Assembly: GCF_006539885.1 (NCBI RefSeq)
Contig: NZ_BJNW01000016.1
Location: 1 to 64,000, forward strand
DNA: 64,000 nucleotides
Direction: 5' to 3'
Source of the DNA: Kocuria varians
GTDB taxonomy: Bacteria; Actinomycetota; Actinomycetes; Actinomycetales; Micrococcaceae
Made by a program: the position numbers and the translations under genes. The first letter of the stretch is position 1, and each line of letters begins with the position of its first letter. Positions 38,910-49,344 of this stretch are shown in pieces. The notes below the pieces were generated by a model. That model made no database searches, was not told the DNA's origin, and was given only the letters and a program-made list of their open reading frames with translations.

Positions 38910-40063
38910 GCATGACCGTCGTGGAGGGAGCGAGGACCGCCCACCGGGACGGCGTCGTGCGCTGGGCGGACGTGGGAGACCTGGTCCTGGAGTCGGGGGT
39001 GCTGCTGCCGGGCGTCCGACTGGCGTTCGAGACGTGGGGTGAGCTGAACGCGGACGGCTCCAATGCCGTGCTGGTGGAGCACGCCCTGACCGGGGACTCG
39101 CACGTCACGCGCGGGACGGCCGCGGAGCACACCCCGGAGGACGTCTTCGACCCGGCGGCCGCGGACGGCTGGTGGGACGGTCTCGTGGGACCGGGCGCGG
39201 CGATCGACACGGAGAAGTACTTCGTGGTGTGCGCGAACATCCTGGGCGGCTGCTTCGGCAGCACGGGCCCCGCGAGCCCCGCCAGGGACGGTGCCCCGTG
39301 GGGCTCGCGCTTCCCGCGCATCACCGTGCGGGACACCGTGGCCGCGGAGGCGCGTCTCGCGGACGTGCTGGGCGTGCGGGCCTGGCGGCTCGTCGTCGGC
39401 GGCTCGATGGGCGGTGTCCGCGCCCTGGAGTGGGCCGTGACCTGTCCCGAGCGGGTGGAGGCGTGCGCCGTGATCGCGGCGAACGCGCGCGTGGGCGCCG
39501 AGCAGCTCGCGTGGGGCCAGGCCCAGACGCTCGCCATCCGGCAGGACCCGTGCTTCCGCGGCGGCGACTACTACGGCGGGCCCTACCCGGAGGCAGGGCT
39601 CGGGCTCGCGCGGCGGATCGCCCACATCACCTACCGCAGCGCCCCGGAGCTGCAGACCCGCTTCGGCCGGGCGCCCCAGGGCCGCGAGGACCCCGAGTAC
39701 GCGAAGGAGGCAGGGCGTGGGCGCTACACGGTGGAGAGCTACCTGGACCACCAGGCCTCCAAGATCGTGGAGCGCTTCGACGCGAACTCGTACCTCAGCG
39801 TCAACGAGACCCTGATGTCGCACGACGTCGCCCGCGGCCGCGGGGACCTCCGCACCGCCCTCGCGCGCACGCGCTGTGAGTGGCTCGTGGCCGCGGTGGA
39901 CTCGGACCGGCTGTTCTACCCGTCCGAGTCAGCTGAACTGGTCGCCGCGCTGCCGGGCGAGCAGGAGCTGCACATGATCACCTCGCCCAGCGGCCACGAC
40001 GGGTTCCTCATCGAGACCCCCCAGGTGGGCAGGCTGCTGCACCGGACGGTGCTGCGGGACTGA
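38906..40063 (+). CDS. metX: Homoserine O-acetyltransferase
   Basis: 385 residues from GTG 38906, which overlaps the metY stop (GTGA); ATG 38912 is an alternative. Transfers acetyl from acetyl-CoA to homoserine, the step before MetY. Alpha/beta hydrolase fold: oxyanion region LVEHALTGDSHV, substrate loop CANILGGCFGSTGPASP, nucleophile in VVGGSMGGVRALEW, Asp in VAAVDSDRLFYPSE and His in SPSGHDGFLIE. All triad residues are present. Co-transcribed with metY under riboswitch control. Confidence 0.94.
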   Translation: MSMTVVEGARTAHRDGVVRWADVGDLVLESGVLLPGVRLAFETWGELNADGSNAVLVEHALTGDSHVTRGTAAEHTPEDVFDPAAADGWWDGLVGPGAAIDTEKYFVVCANILGGCFGSTGPASPARDGAPWGSRFPRITVRDTVAAEARLADVLGVRAWRLVVGGSMGGVRALEWAVTCPERVEACAVIAANARVGAEQLAWGQAQTLAIRQDPCFRGGDYYGGPYPEAGLGLARRIAHITYRSAPELQTRFGRAPQGREDPEYAKEAGRGRYTVESYLDHQASKIVERFDANSYLSVNETLMSHDVARGRGDLRTALARTRCEWLVAAVDSDRLFYPSESAELVAALPGEQELHMITSPSGHDGFLIETPQVGRLLHRTVLRD

Positions 40064-40087
40064 CCCGGGTCCGGGCAGCCGAGTCGC

Positions 40088-40999
40088 TCAGGCGCCCTGC
40101 GGGTCCACCGGGACGTCCTCGCCGGCGCCGGGGATCGTGGGGCGGCCGAACTCGGGGCGCTTGGCGGTGATGTTGTCGCCGGAGCTGCGGCGGCGGATGC
40201 GGCGGCCCACCCAGGGGACGAAGTACTTGCGGGCCCACACGAGGTCCTCGCCGCGCGCCTGACGCCACGTGCGGGTGGGGCGCGGCGTGAGCTCGCCGGG
40301 GACGAGCCCGTGCGCAATGCCGAGGGAGTCCAGGGCCTCGCAGGCGATGAGCTGGTGGCCCAGCGGAGAGAAGTGCAGCCGGTCCGGCGCCCACATGGCG
40401 GGATCGCCCAGCTGGTGCAGACCCCACAGGTCCACCATCACGCCGTCGTGCCGGGCCGCGACCACGCGCACGTTCTCGTTCCAGATGGCCACGCGCCCGC
40501 GGATGCTGCGCAGCACGGGGGTGTTGCCGATGTCTGGGCCGTCGAACATGACCACGGTGGCTCCGGTCTCGGCGATCTGCGTGATGACGGTGTCCAGACG
40601 GGCGGCGATGTCGTCCGGGTCCGCACCGGGGCGCAGCATGTCGTTGCCGCCGGCGCTGATGGTCACGAGGTCCGGGTGCAGCGCGAGCGCGGGTTCGAGC
40701 TGCTCGTCCACGATGGGCTGGAACAGCCGCCCGCGCACCGCGAGGTTGGCGTACGCGAAGTCCTCCGTGGTGCGGGCGAGCTCCTCCGCCATGCGGTCCG
40801 CCCAGCCGCGGAAGCCGCCGGGGACGGAGTCGTCCGGGTCCCCGACCCCCTCGGTGAAGGAGTCGCCGATGGACACCATGCGGTGCCACGGGTGGATCGC
40901 GGGGGAGGCGTCTTCGGAGGCGGTGTCGGCCGCGGACTCGACGGCGGGGCCGACCGCGGACTCGGGGGGAGTGGTCTGGTGCGAGGGGCTCTCATGCAT
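40088..40999 (-). CDS. SGNH/GDSL hydrolase
   Basis: 303 residues from ATG 40999 (MHESPSHQTTPPES). Small esterase/lipase fold with block I MVSIGDSFTEGVG (Ser), block II Gly in NLAVRGRLF, block III SAGGNDML (Asn) and block V DRLHFSPLGHQL (Asp and His). About 38 disordered residues precede the domain; no signal peptide, so intracellular. The C-terminal basic stretch RRIRRRSSGDN is unusual. Substrate unknown. Divergent from the carboxylesterase gene. Confidence 0.87.
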   Translation of the reverse strand: MHESPSHQTTPPESAVGPAVESAADTASEDASPAIHPWHRMVSIGDSFTEGVGDPDDSVPGGFRGWADRMAEELARTTEDFAYANLAVRGRLFQPIVDEQLEPALALHPDLVTISAGGNDMLRPGADPDDIAARLDTVITQIAETGATVVMFDGPDIGNTPVLRSIRGRVAIWNENVRVVAARHDGVMVDLWGLHQLGDPAMWAPDRLHFSPLGHQLIACEALDSLGIAHGLVPGELTPRPTRTWRQARGEDLVWARKYFVPWVGRRIRRRSSGDNITAKRPEFGRPTIPGAGEDVPVDPQGA

Positions 41000-41070
41000 A
41001 CACGGTGTTCTAGCACGCGAGGCCCGTGGAATCGAGCCGGGCTCGTGCACCGTGCGCGCTCCGTGCCACC

Positions 41071-41724
41071 ATGGGGGGCATGCAGCCTTCTCCCCACGTC
41101 ATCTGGAACAACGAGCCCGAGGACCGCGCCGCCACACCCCTGGTGGTCCTCTTCCACGGCTACGGCTCGCACGAGCAGGACCTGATGTCCCTGGCCCAGA
41201 GCCTGCCGCCGGAGTTCAGCTACGCCTCCGTGCGGGCACCCGAACGGGCCGGGATGGGCTTCCAGTGGTTCCCGCTGTCCCAGGAGCTGGGCTTCACGAC
41301 CGACGCCGTGGTGGCCGCCGCGCAGGGCGTGCTGCCGTGGCTGCGTGAGGAGTCCCAGCTGCACACGCACGTCATCCTGCTCGGCTTCTCCCAGGGCATG
41401 GCCGTGGCCACGACGATCGCGCGTCACGCCCCCGAGCTCGTGGACGCCGTGGTGGGCCTGTCCGGGTTCGTGGTGCCGGTCCCCGCCGACGACGCCCAGG
41501 CCGACTTCTTCCACGACGCCGCCCTGCGCGAGCAGCCGCTGCGGATGTTCTGGGGCCGTGACCCCGAGGACCCTGTGATCCCACCGGCCCTCGTGGATCT
41601 CACCGCCGAGTGGGCCCAGGAGCACGCGGACGTGACCAAGGTGCAGTACCGCGGCGTGGGCCACGGGGTCTCACCGCAGGAGATCGGCCACGTGGGGGAG
41701 TACCTGCGGGCGCTCGTGGGCTGA
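41071..41724 (+). CDS. Phospholipase/carboxylesterase family hydrolase
   Basis: 217 residues from ATG 41071; ATG 41080 is equally possible because no clear ribosome site separates them. Alpha/beta hydrolase of the YpfH/EstB type: oxyanion loop VLFHGYGSHEQDLM, nucleophile in ILLGFSQGMAVA, acid in the GRDPEDPVIPPA region and His in RGVGHGVSPQE. Acts on short esters or lysophospholipids in the cytoplasm. Probably one transcription unit by itself, divergent from the SGNH hydrolase. Confidence 0.87.
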   Translation: MGGMQPSPHVIWNNEPEDRAATPLVVLFHGYGSHEQDLMSLAQSLPPEFSYASVRAPERAGMGFQWFPLSQELGFTTDAVVAAAQGVLPWLREESQLHTHVILLGFSQGMAVATTIARHAPELVDAVVGLSGFVVPVPADDAQADFFHDAALREQPLRMFWGRDPEDPVIPPALVDLTAEWAQEHADVTKVQYRGVGHGVSPQEIGHVGEYLRALVG

Positions 41725-41734
41725 GCCCGCTCGC

Positions 41735-41971
41735 TCACTCTGCGACTAGGCGCACTCCCGGCAGCTCCGAGCCCTCGACCCCCACGGTGTCCCCCGGGTG
41801 CAGCTGCGCACCCCGGCGGGTCTCCACCGCGCCGTTGACCAGCACGCGGCCCTCGGACACGAGGGTCTTGGCGTCGTGCCCGTCCTCCGCGAGGTTGGCC
41901 AGCTTCAGGGCCTGACCCAGGCGGATCATGTCGTCGCGGATCGGCAGCTCTTCGTACGTCTCATCACTCAT
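41735..41971 (-). CDS. Small S4-domain RNA-binding protein
   Basis: 78 residues, ATG at 41971. Almost entirely an S4 fold: IRLGQALKLANLAEDGHDAK, then TLVSEGRVLVNGAVETRRGA, then LHPGDTV. It resembles YaaA/YbcJ-type proteins, thought to bind structured rRNA or tRNA. Convergent with the carboxylesterase gene (10 bases between) and divergent from mmsA. Confidence 0.85.
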   Translation of the reverse strand: MSDETYEELPIRDDMIRLGQALKLANLAEDGHDAKTLVSEGRVLVNGAVETRRGAQLHPGDTVGVEGSELPGVRLVAE

Positions 41972-42119
41972 GCCCCCATTGTCTCAGGCGCTCCGAGGCG
42001 AAGGCGCGGCGGGGCGGACGGGTGACAGGGCGGCGTCGTGCGCGAAAGTAGTTGCACGTCCAACGATGTGCGGATACGTTCGGGGAGACGTGCATCACAC
42101 CCGAGCCCCAGGAGCAGTC

Positions 42120-43616
<1,497 letters not shown>

Positions 43617-43671
43617 GCCGCGCGGCGTCGTCGCTGCCACCACCACCGCCACCCCCGGAACGAGGACCGTC

Positions 43672-44616
43672 ATGACCGAGACCACCAGCCAGCAGCTTCC
43701 CGCCGTCGCCTTCCTGGGCCTGGGCCACATGGGCGGGCCGATGGCCCTGAACCTCGTGAAGGCCGGGGTCCGGGTCACCGGCTACGACGTCGTGCCGGAG
43801 GCGTGCGACGCCGCGCGCGAGGCAGGGCTGGAGGTGGCCGGCTCCGCGCAGGAGGCGGTGCGCTCCGCGGACGTGGTGCTCACCATGTTCCCGGCGGGCG
43901 TGTTCGTGAAGGAGGCCTACGAGGGGGTCGACGGCGCCGAGGGTCTGCTCGCCGCGGCCCCCGTCGGTGCCACGTTCCTGGACTGCTCCACCATCAACAT
44001 CTCCGAGGCGCAGGAGGTGGCGCAGCTCGCCCACGCGGCGGGTTTCACCGCGGCGGACGCCCCCGTCTCCGGCGGAGTGGTGGGTGCCACCGCGGGGACG
44101 CTCGCGTTCATGATGGGCGCGGAGCCGGAGGTGTTCGAGCGAGTGCGGCCCCTGCTGGAGATCATGGGCGGGCGCGTGGTGCACTGCGGCGGCAACGGCA
44201 TGGGCCAGGCCGCCAAGATCTGCAACAACATGATCCTGGGCGTGTCCATGGTGGCGGTCAGCGAGGCGTTCGTGCTCGCCGAGAGACTGGGGCTGGAGCA
44301 CCAGGCGATGTACGACGTCGTTTCCCACGCCTCCGGCCAGTGCTGGGCCCTGACCACCAACTGCCCGGTGCCCGGCCCGGTGCCCACGAGCCCGGCCAAC
44401 AACGACTACGAACCGGGATTCGCCGGGGCGCTGATGTCCAAGGACCTCACCCTCGCGGCCACCGCCCTGGACGAGACTGGCACGGAGGCGCCCATGGGGC
44501 GGCTGGCGGCGGAGCTCTACGCGCAGTTCGTGAAGGACGGCCAGGCGGGCACGGACTTCTCCGGGATCATCACGACCCTGAGGGAAGCGTCCAGGAAGAG
44601 TTCCGGGGAGGGTTAG
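43672..44616 (+). CDS. mmsB: 3-hydroxyisobutyrate dehydrogenase
   Basis: 314 residues, ATG at 43672. Oxidises 3-hydroxyisobutyrate to methylmalonate semialdehyde, the step before MmsA. Rossmann loop VAFLGLGHMGGPMALNLVKA, substrate motif DAPVSGGVVGATAGTLAFMM, the catalytic Lys in MGQAAKICNNMILG and FAGALMSKDLTLA. The length is about 15 residues over the family average because of the tail. Downstream of mmsA, 55 bases away; the gap holds a recurrent-motif copy (43622-43632). Its stop overlaps the convergent MarR stop. Confidence 0.92.
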   Translation: MTETTSQQLPAVAFLGLGHMGGPMALNLVKAGVRVTGYDVVPEACDAAREAGLEVAGSAQEAVRSADVVLTMFPAGVFVKEAYEGVDGAEGLLAAAPVGATFLDCSTINISEAQEVAQLAHAAGFTAADAPVSGGVVGATAGTLAFMMGAEPEVFERVRPLLEIMGGRVVHCGGNGMGQAAKICNNMILGVSMVAVSEAFVLAERLGLEHQAMYDVVSHASGQCWALTTNCPVPGPVPTSPANNDYEPGFAGALMSKDLTLAATALDETGTEAPMGRLAAELYAQFVKDGQAGTDFSGIITTLREASRKSSGEG

Positions 44617-45185
44617 CGCGAGGGCTCGCGGGGATGGTTCTCGTGAGCGGTGTCGGGCCGGTCCCCGGGAGGGGCGAAGTCCCCGGAGCGCGCCCGGAAA
44701 CCGCTCAGCGCGGCCACGACCGCCTCGACCTCCTGCTCCTCGAAGCCCGTGGCGAGGAACAGCTCCTCCTCCTCGTTCAGTGCGCGGGTGGCCCGTGCCA
44801 CCACGTCGAGCCCCTCCGGCGTGAGCACCACGTTCACGGCGCGGCGGTCCGAGCTGACCGGCTCGCGGCGCACCAGTCCCGCGTGCTCCAGCCGGTCCAC
44901 GGCGTTGGTGATGGACGTGGGGTGCACCTGCAGCAGGGCGCTCGCCTTCTTCATGAGCATCCTGTGCTCCCGGGTGAAGCTCAGCAGGGCCAGCACCTCG
45001 TAGCGGGAGAAGGTGAGCTTGAACGGCCTGAGGATCCGGTCGGCCTGTGCGAGCAGCAACTGCTGCGCCCGCATGATCGAGGCCACCGCGGCCATGGGCC
45101 CCGCGGCCTGCGTCCAGCCCTCGCGCTCCCAGTTGCGCCGGGCGTCGGCAATGGGGTCACGGGGGAGCGGCTCGTGCTGTGGCAT
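44613..45185 (-). CDS. MarR family transcriptional regulator
   Basis: 190 residues, ATG at 45185. Winged helix core at residues 55-130: LTFSRYEVLALLSFTREHRM, then ASALLQVHPTSITNAVDRLE and the wing REPVSSDRRAVNVVLTPEG. MarR proteins bind palindromes as dimers and release with small acids or phenolics. It is divergent from the acyl-CoA dehydrogenase gene across 152 bases and convergent with mmsB (4-base overlap). The dehydrogenase is the most likely target. Confidence 0.9.
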   Translation of the reverse strand: MPQHEPLPRDPIADARRNWEREGWTQAAGPMAAVASIMRAQQLLLAQADRILRPFKLTFSRYEVLALLSFTREHRMLMKKASALLQVHPTSITNAVDRLEHAGLVRREPVSSDRRAVNVVLTPEGLDVVARATRALNEEEELFLATGFEEQEVEAVVAALSGFRARSGDFAPPGDRPDTAHENHPREPSR

Positions 45186-45283
45186 GGCCGCATTCTACGG
45201 GGCGGCGTCTGCCGGCCGTGGCGGAGGGAAGCGCGGGCCAGTCCATCGAGTGTGATCCAGGACACCACAAAATGCATTCCTCC

Positions 45284-45301
45284 GGTATGGTCGGACGTAC
45301 C
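45284..45301. promoter_or_regulatory. Candidate MarR operator
   Basis: GGTATG-N6-CGTACC, a near-perfect 6-bp inverted repeat, lies in the divergent gap 37 bases upstream of the acyl-CoA dehydrogenase ATG. The neighbouring AT-richer stretch (ACCACAAAATGCATTCC, from 45274) may hold the promoter. Inferred from position and symmetry only. Confidence 0.35.
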
Positions 45302-45337
45302 ACTATCGACCTGCCCACTACCCCGAGGACCAGGATC

Positions 45338-46609
45338 ATGACCGTGACCGCAGCATCCCCGCGCACCGCCCCCGACGTTCCCTCCGAGTCCCCGGCGCAA
45401 CCGCCCGAGTCCCTGGCCCAGCCGCCCGTGGGCCCGGAGAACGTCGCCCGTGCCCTTCCCGATGCCGACCTCCTGCACCTCGAGCACGACCTCCCCGCCC
45501 CCGAGCGGGAGCGGCTGCGCGCCATCCAGGAGCACCTGCTGTCCGTGGTGCGCCCCGGCAGCACGGAGGCGTGGAACCGCGAGGAGCTTCCCGTGGAACT
45601 GTTGCCGGGGCTCGCGGAGCTCGGTCTGGGGCGGCTCGCCCTGGACGGCTCCTCCCGGCTGTTCCAGAACCTCGTGCACGCGCAGATCGCCCGGGCGGAT
45701 CTCTCCCTCTCAGCACTGCTCGGCATCCACAACGAGCTGATCGTGGGCACGCTCACGGCCTTCGGCTCGGAGGAGCAGAAGCGCACGTGGCTGCCCGGTC
45801 TCACGCAGCTGACGCAGCTGGGCGCGTTCTGTCTCACTGAGCCCGAGCACGGTTCGGACATCGCCGGGGGACTCTCCACGACCGCCACCCGTGACGCGGA
45901 CGGCTGGGTGCTCAACGGCTCCAAGCGCTGGATCGGCCTGGGCACGGTCGCGGACCTCGCCCTCGTCTGGGCGCGGGACACCGCCGACGGCCGGATCAAG
46001 TGCTTTGCCGTGGACACCTCCCTGCCGGGGTACTCCGCCACCAAGATCGAGCACAAGATCGGGCTGCGGATCATGCAGAACGCGGACGTGGAGCTCACGG
46101 ACCTGCGCCTGCCCGCGGATGCGCTGCTGCCGGGGGCTGCGGACTTCGGGGCCACCAAGGACCTGCTCAGGGACTCCCGGGCGTGGGTCGGGTGGCAGGC
46201 CGTGGGTGCACAGCAGGCCGTCTTCGACATCCTGCGCGAGTACACGCTGACCCGCGTCCAGTTCGGCCGGCCGATCGCGAGCTTCCAGCTGGTGCAGCAG
46301 GTGCTCGCGGAGGTCGCGGGCAACCTCGCGGCGAGTGCCGGGCTGATGGCACAGGTGACGCGCGTGCAGGACGCCGGGGAGATGGAGATGATGCACGCCG
46401 CGCTCGCCAAGTCCACGGCCACCCGCCTGGCCCGGCACTCCGCCGCCCAGGCCAGGGACGCCCTCGGCGGCAACGGCCTGCTCAGTGACCACGGGATCGC
46501 CAAGATCATGGCGGACATCGAGGCCATCCACACCTACGAGGGCAGCTACCACATCAACTCGCTCATCGTGGCCCGCGCCCTCACGGGCATCTCGGCGTTC
46601 GTCTCCTGA
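45338..46609 (+). CDS. Acyl-CoA dehydrogenase (glutaryl-CoA dehydrogenase-like)
   Basis: 423 residues from ATG 45338, with AGGA just ahead; an in-frame ATG at 45270 has no ribosome site. FAD flavoenzyme oxidising acyl-CoA. Motifs: GAFCLTEPEHGSDIAGGLST, GSKRWIGLGTVADLALVWA, RVQFGRPIASFQLVQQ, DALGGNGLLSDHGIAKIMAD and HTYEGSYHINSLIVAR, where the Glu in YEG is the catalytic base. That base position and the GGNGL context match short-chain/glutaryl-CoA types. The first 45 residues are a Pro/Ala-rich extension. With mmsAB nearby, a branched-chain acyl-CoA substrate is possible. Confidence 0.88.
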   Translation: MTVTAASPRTAPDVPSESPAQPPESLAQPPVGPENVARALPDADLLHLEHDLPAPERERLRAIQEHLLSVVRPGSTEAWNREELPVELLPGLAELGLGRLALDGSSRLFQNLVHAQIARADLSLSALLGIHNELIVGTLTAFGSEEQKRTWLPGLTQLTQLGAFCLTEPEHGSDIAGGLSTTATRDADGWVLNGSKRWIGLGTVADLALVWARDTADGRIKCFAVDTSLPGYSATKIEHKIGLRIMQNADVELTDLRLPADALLPGAADFGATKDLLRDSRAWVGWQAVGAQQAVFDILREYTLTRVQFGRPIASFQLVQQVLAEVAGNLAASAGLMAQVTRVQDAGEMEMMHAALAKSTATRLARHSAAQARDALGGNGLLSDHGIAKIMADIEAIHTYEGSYHINSLIVARALTGISAFVS

Positions 46610-46620
46610 GGTGCGGCACG

Positions 46621-46649
46621 CCGACGACGCCGCCACGCGGCGTCGTCGG
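46621..46649. terminator. Hairpin formed by two inverted motif copies
   Basis: CCGACGACGCCGC (46621-46633) and GCGGCGTCGTCGG (46637-46649) form a perfect 13-bp stem with a CAC loop, 11 bases past the acyl-CoA dehydrogenase stop. It is both a likely terminator and the clearest intergenic form of the recurrent palindromic motif. Confidence 0.75.
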
Positions 46650-46818
46650 CCCCGGAGCCCACGCCCCACGAGCCTGCGGTCCGTGGTTAGGCGAGCGCCA
46701 GAGCACCTCGCTACGCTTGTCCCTGACTCGCTCTCCCGTGCCCAGGGGGAGCACACCCCAGACCGATTCCCCACGCGCGTGCACGGCGAGGCCGCGCGAG
46801 AAACGGATGTGAGACCGC

Positions 46819-48201
46819 ATGGCACCCAAATCCACCCTGGACAATGTCATCTCCCTGGCCAAGCGCCGGGGCTTCGTGTTCCAGGCGGGTGAGATCTACG
46901 GCGGTTCGCGCTCCGCGTGGGACTACGGGCCCCTGGGTGCGGAGCTGAAGGAGAACATCAAGCGCGAGTGGTGGCAGACCTTCGTGCGCGGCCGGGCGGA
47001 CATGGTGGGCCTGGACTCCTCGATCATCCTGCCGTCCGCGGTGTGGCAGGCCTCGGGGCACGTGGAGACGTTCACCGATCCTCTGGTCGAGTCCCTGCAC
47101 ACGCACAAGCGCTACCGCGCGGACCACCTGCTGGAGGCGTACGAGGCCAAGCACGGCCACCCCCCGGTGAACGGGCTGGCGGACGTCAAGGACCCGGAGA
47201 CGGGCCAGGACGGCAAGTGGACCGAGCCGCAGCAGTTCTCCGGCCTGATGAAGACCTTCCTGGGCCCCGTGGACAACGAGGAGGGCAAGCACTTCCTGCG
47301 CCCGGAGACCGCCCAGGGGATCTTCGTGAACTTCCTCAACGTGGTGACCGCCGCGCGGAAGAAGCCGCCGTTCGGCATCGGGCAGATCGGCAAGGCGTTC
47401 CGCAACGAGATCACCCCGGGCAACTTCATCTTCCGCACCCGCGAGTTCGAGCAGATGGAGATCGAGTACTTCATCCACCCGGACGAGGCGAAGAAGTACT
47501 TCGACGAGTGGGTCGAGGCGTGCTGGAACTGGTTCGTGGACCTGGGCGTGAACCCGGACAACATGCGCCGCTTCGACGTCCCCGAGGACGACCGCGCGCA
47601 CTACTCGGACGGCACCATCGACATTGAGTACCGCTTCGGCTTCCAGGGCTCCGAGTGGGGCGAGCTGATGGGCGTGGCCAACCGCACGGACTTCGACCTG
47701 TCCAACCACACCGAGGCCTCCGGCACCAAGATGCAGTACTTCGACCAGGCCTCCGGCGAGCGCTACACCCCGTACGTGATCGAGCCGTCCTTCGGCCTGA
47801 CCCGCTCCATGATGGCGTTCCTGGTGGACGCGTACGTGGAGGACGAGGCGCCCAACACCAAGGGCGGCGTGGACACCCGCACCGTGCTGCGCCTGGACCC
47901 GCGTCTCGCGCCGGTCAAGGCCGCGGTGCTGCCGCTGTCCAAGAAGGAGGACCTGCGCCCCGCCGCGCAGAACCTGGACGCCGAGCTGCGCCGCCGCTGG
48001 AACATCGACTACGACGACGCCGGGGCCATCGGGCGCCGCTACCGCCGCCAGGACGAGATCGGCACGCCGTTCTGCATCACCGTGGACTTCGACACCCTGG
48101 AGGACCAGGCGGTAACCATCCGCTCCCGGGACGAGATGACCCAGGAGCGCGTGGGCCTGGACCGCGTGCAGCAGTACCTGGCCGAGCGCCTGGAGAAGTA
48201 G
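46819..48201 (+). CDS. glyS: Glycyl-tRNA synthetase
   Basis: 460 residues, ATG at 46819. Class II synthetase of the single-chain dimeric type. Motif 1 lies around [20 protein letters not shown]; motif 2 holds [30 protein letters not shown] and [13 protein letters not shown]; the glycine pocket [18 protein letters not shown] and motif 3 [17 protein letters not shown] follow. The C-terminal anticodon domain begins near [20 protein letters not shown]. Essential for translation. I looked for a T-box in the 170-base leader and saw none. Confidence 0.95.
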   Translation: MAPKSTLDNVISLAKRRGFVFQAGEIYGGSRSAWDYGPLGAELKENIKREWWQTFVRGRADMVGLDSSIILPSAVWQASGHVETFTDPLVESLHTHKRYRADHLLEAYEAKHGHPPVNGLADVKDPETGQDGKWTEPQQFSGLMKTFLGPVDNEEGKHFLRPETAQGIFVNFLNVVTAARKKPPFGIGQIGKAFRNEITPGNFIFRTREFEQMEIEYFIHPDEAKKYFDEWVEACWNWFVDLGVNPDNMRRFDVPEDDRAHYSDGTIDIEYRFGFQGSEWGELMGVANRTDFDLSNHTEASGTKMQYFDQASGERYTPYVIEPSFGLTRSMMAFLVDAYVEDEAPNTKGGVDTRTVLRLDPRLAPVKAAVLPLSKKEDLRPAAQNLDAELRRRWNIDYDDAGAIGRRYRRQDEIGTPFCITVDFDTLEDQAVTIRSRDEMTQERVGLDRVQQYLAERLEK

Positions 48202-48208
48202 GAGCCGC

Positions 48209-49183
48209 ATGAGCATCGACTACCGCCCCTGGCAGGAGGACGACGACCTCCGCCTGCTCGAGCTGTGGCCCGACGCCGACTCCGCACCCGCCCAGGCGTT
48301 CCGCGCCCGGCTCGGTGCGCAGGACCAGAGCGGCTTCGCCGTGACGCTCGTGGCCACCGACGACGACGTCCCGGTCGCCGCCGGGGTCTGCTACGCCTCC
48401 GTGTGGCACCCGCAGCGGCTGTGGCTGTACGTGGAAGTCGCCCCGGACCACCGGCACGAGGGCATCGGCCGGGAACTGGTGTCCCGGCTGCGTGCGGCCG
48501 CGTCCGAGGGCGGGGCGGGCGCGAGCGCCCTGCGCACCCGCGTGACCCCCGAGTCCACGGGGGAGGGCTTCGCCCGCTCCCTCGGCCTCGTGGAGGCCAT
48601 GCGCTCGCGCGTGGTCCGCGTGGACGCCGGCGCCCTGCCGCTGCCCACCCTGCCCACGAACCCGGACGGCTCGGACGCCGAGTCCGTGGGGGACCTCGCC
48701 ACGGGATCGGTCGAGCTCACGCGTGCCGTGGAGGCCTTCTACCGTGCGGTGCACGCGTGGGACCCCGTGGGGGACGTGAGCATCGGTGCCGTGAACAAGC
48801 AGTTCCTCTCGGACACCGCCGGAGCCTACGGCGCCGTGGTGCTGCGCCGGGGTGTCACGGCGGAGGGCGGGCAGGGCTCACAGGGCGAGATCGCGGCCTT
48901 TGCCGTGAGCTACCGGCCCTTCGACCCGGCCAACCCGCACGACGAGCCCATGCCCAACGAGGTCGCGGACGTGCTGCTGGGCTACGTGCCCGGTGCCGCC
49001 GGTGCCACGGAGGCCCAGACGGGTGCCGCCCTGGAGACCCTGCTGGCGCTGCTCGTGAGCGACTACCCGGTGGAGATCGAGGTGGACGACTCCATGGGCC
49101 CGCTCGTGACCGTGGTGGACAACCTCCTGGACGCCGGTGTGGCCCGGGTGGTCACCGAGACCGAGACGCTGGTCCTGGACTAG
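48209..49183 (+). CDS. GNAT family acetyltransferase
   Basis: 324 residues, ATG seven bases after the glyS stop, so probably co-transcribed. The N-terminal half is a GNAT domain with the acetyl-CoA loop VEVAPDHRHEGIGRELVSRL (R/Q-x-x-G-x-G/A pattern in RHEGIG). The C-terminal half looks like a second, degenerate GNAT fold without a clear CoA loop. Such two-domain proteins include MshD, but key MshD residues are not evident, so the acceptor is unknown. Confidence 0.8.
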   Translation: MSIDYRPWQEDDDLRLLELWPDADSAPAQAFRARLGAQDQSGFAVTLVATDDDVPVAAGVCYASVWHPQRLWLYVEVAPDHRHEGIGRELVSRLRAAASEGGAGASALRTRVTPESTGEGFARSLGLVEAMRSRVVRVDAGALPLPTLPTNPDGSDAESVGDLATGSVELTRAVEAFYRAVHAWDPVGDVSIGAVNKQFLSDTAGAYGAVVLRRGVTAEGGQGSQGEIAAFAVSYRPFDPANPHDEPMPNEVADVLLGYVPGAAGATEAQTGAALETLLALLVSDYPVEIEVDDSMGPLVTVVDNLLDAGVARVVTETETLVLD

Positions 49184-49190
49184 CACTTCC

Positions 49191-49234
49191 CGCGAGAGCC
49201 CTCTCACCACGCACGCGGCGGGAGGGCTCTCGCG
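49191..49234 (+). terminator. Terminator after the glyS/GNAT unit
   Basis: CGCGAGAGCCCTC (49191-49203) and GAGGGCTCTCGCG (49222-49234) pair perfectly over 13 bp, starting eight bases past the GNAT stop. Confidence 0.8.
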
Positions 49235-49344
49235 TGCTCAGAACCCCGACCCGTTCCGGCGCGGCCCCTTTCCGTGGTGACCGGCCAGAAGCGAGGGTCG
49301 CAGGTGAGGACCGTGGCCGGACGGCCACGGACGAAAGGACCCCG

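Noticed and set aside
42087-42100. Full CRP site upstream of mmsA
   Set aside because: Only the right half-site (TCACA) matches; the left half reads GGAGA.
46650-46818. T-box leader upstream of glyS
   Set aside because: No T-box bulge sequence or specifier stem is visible.
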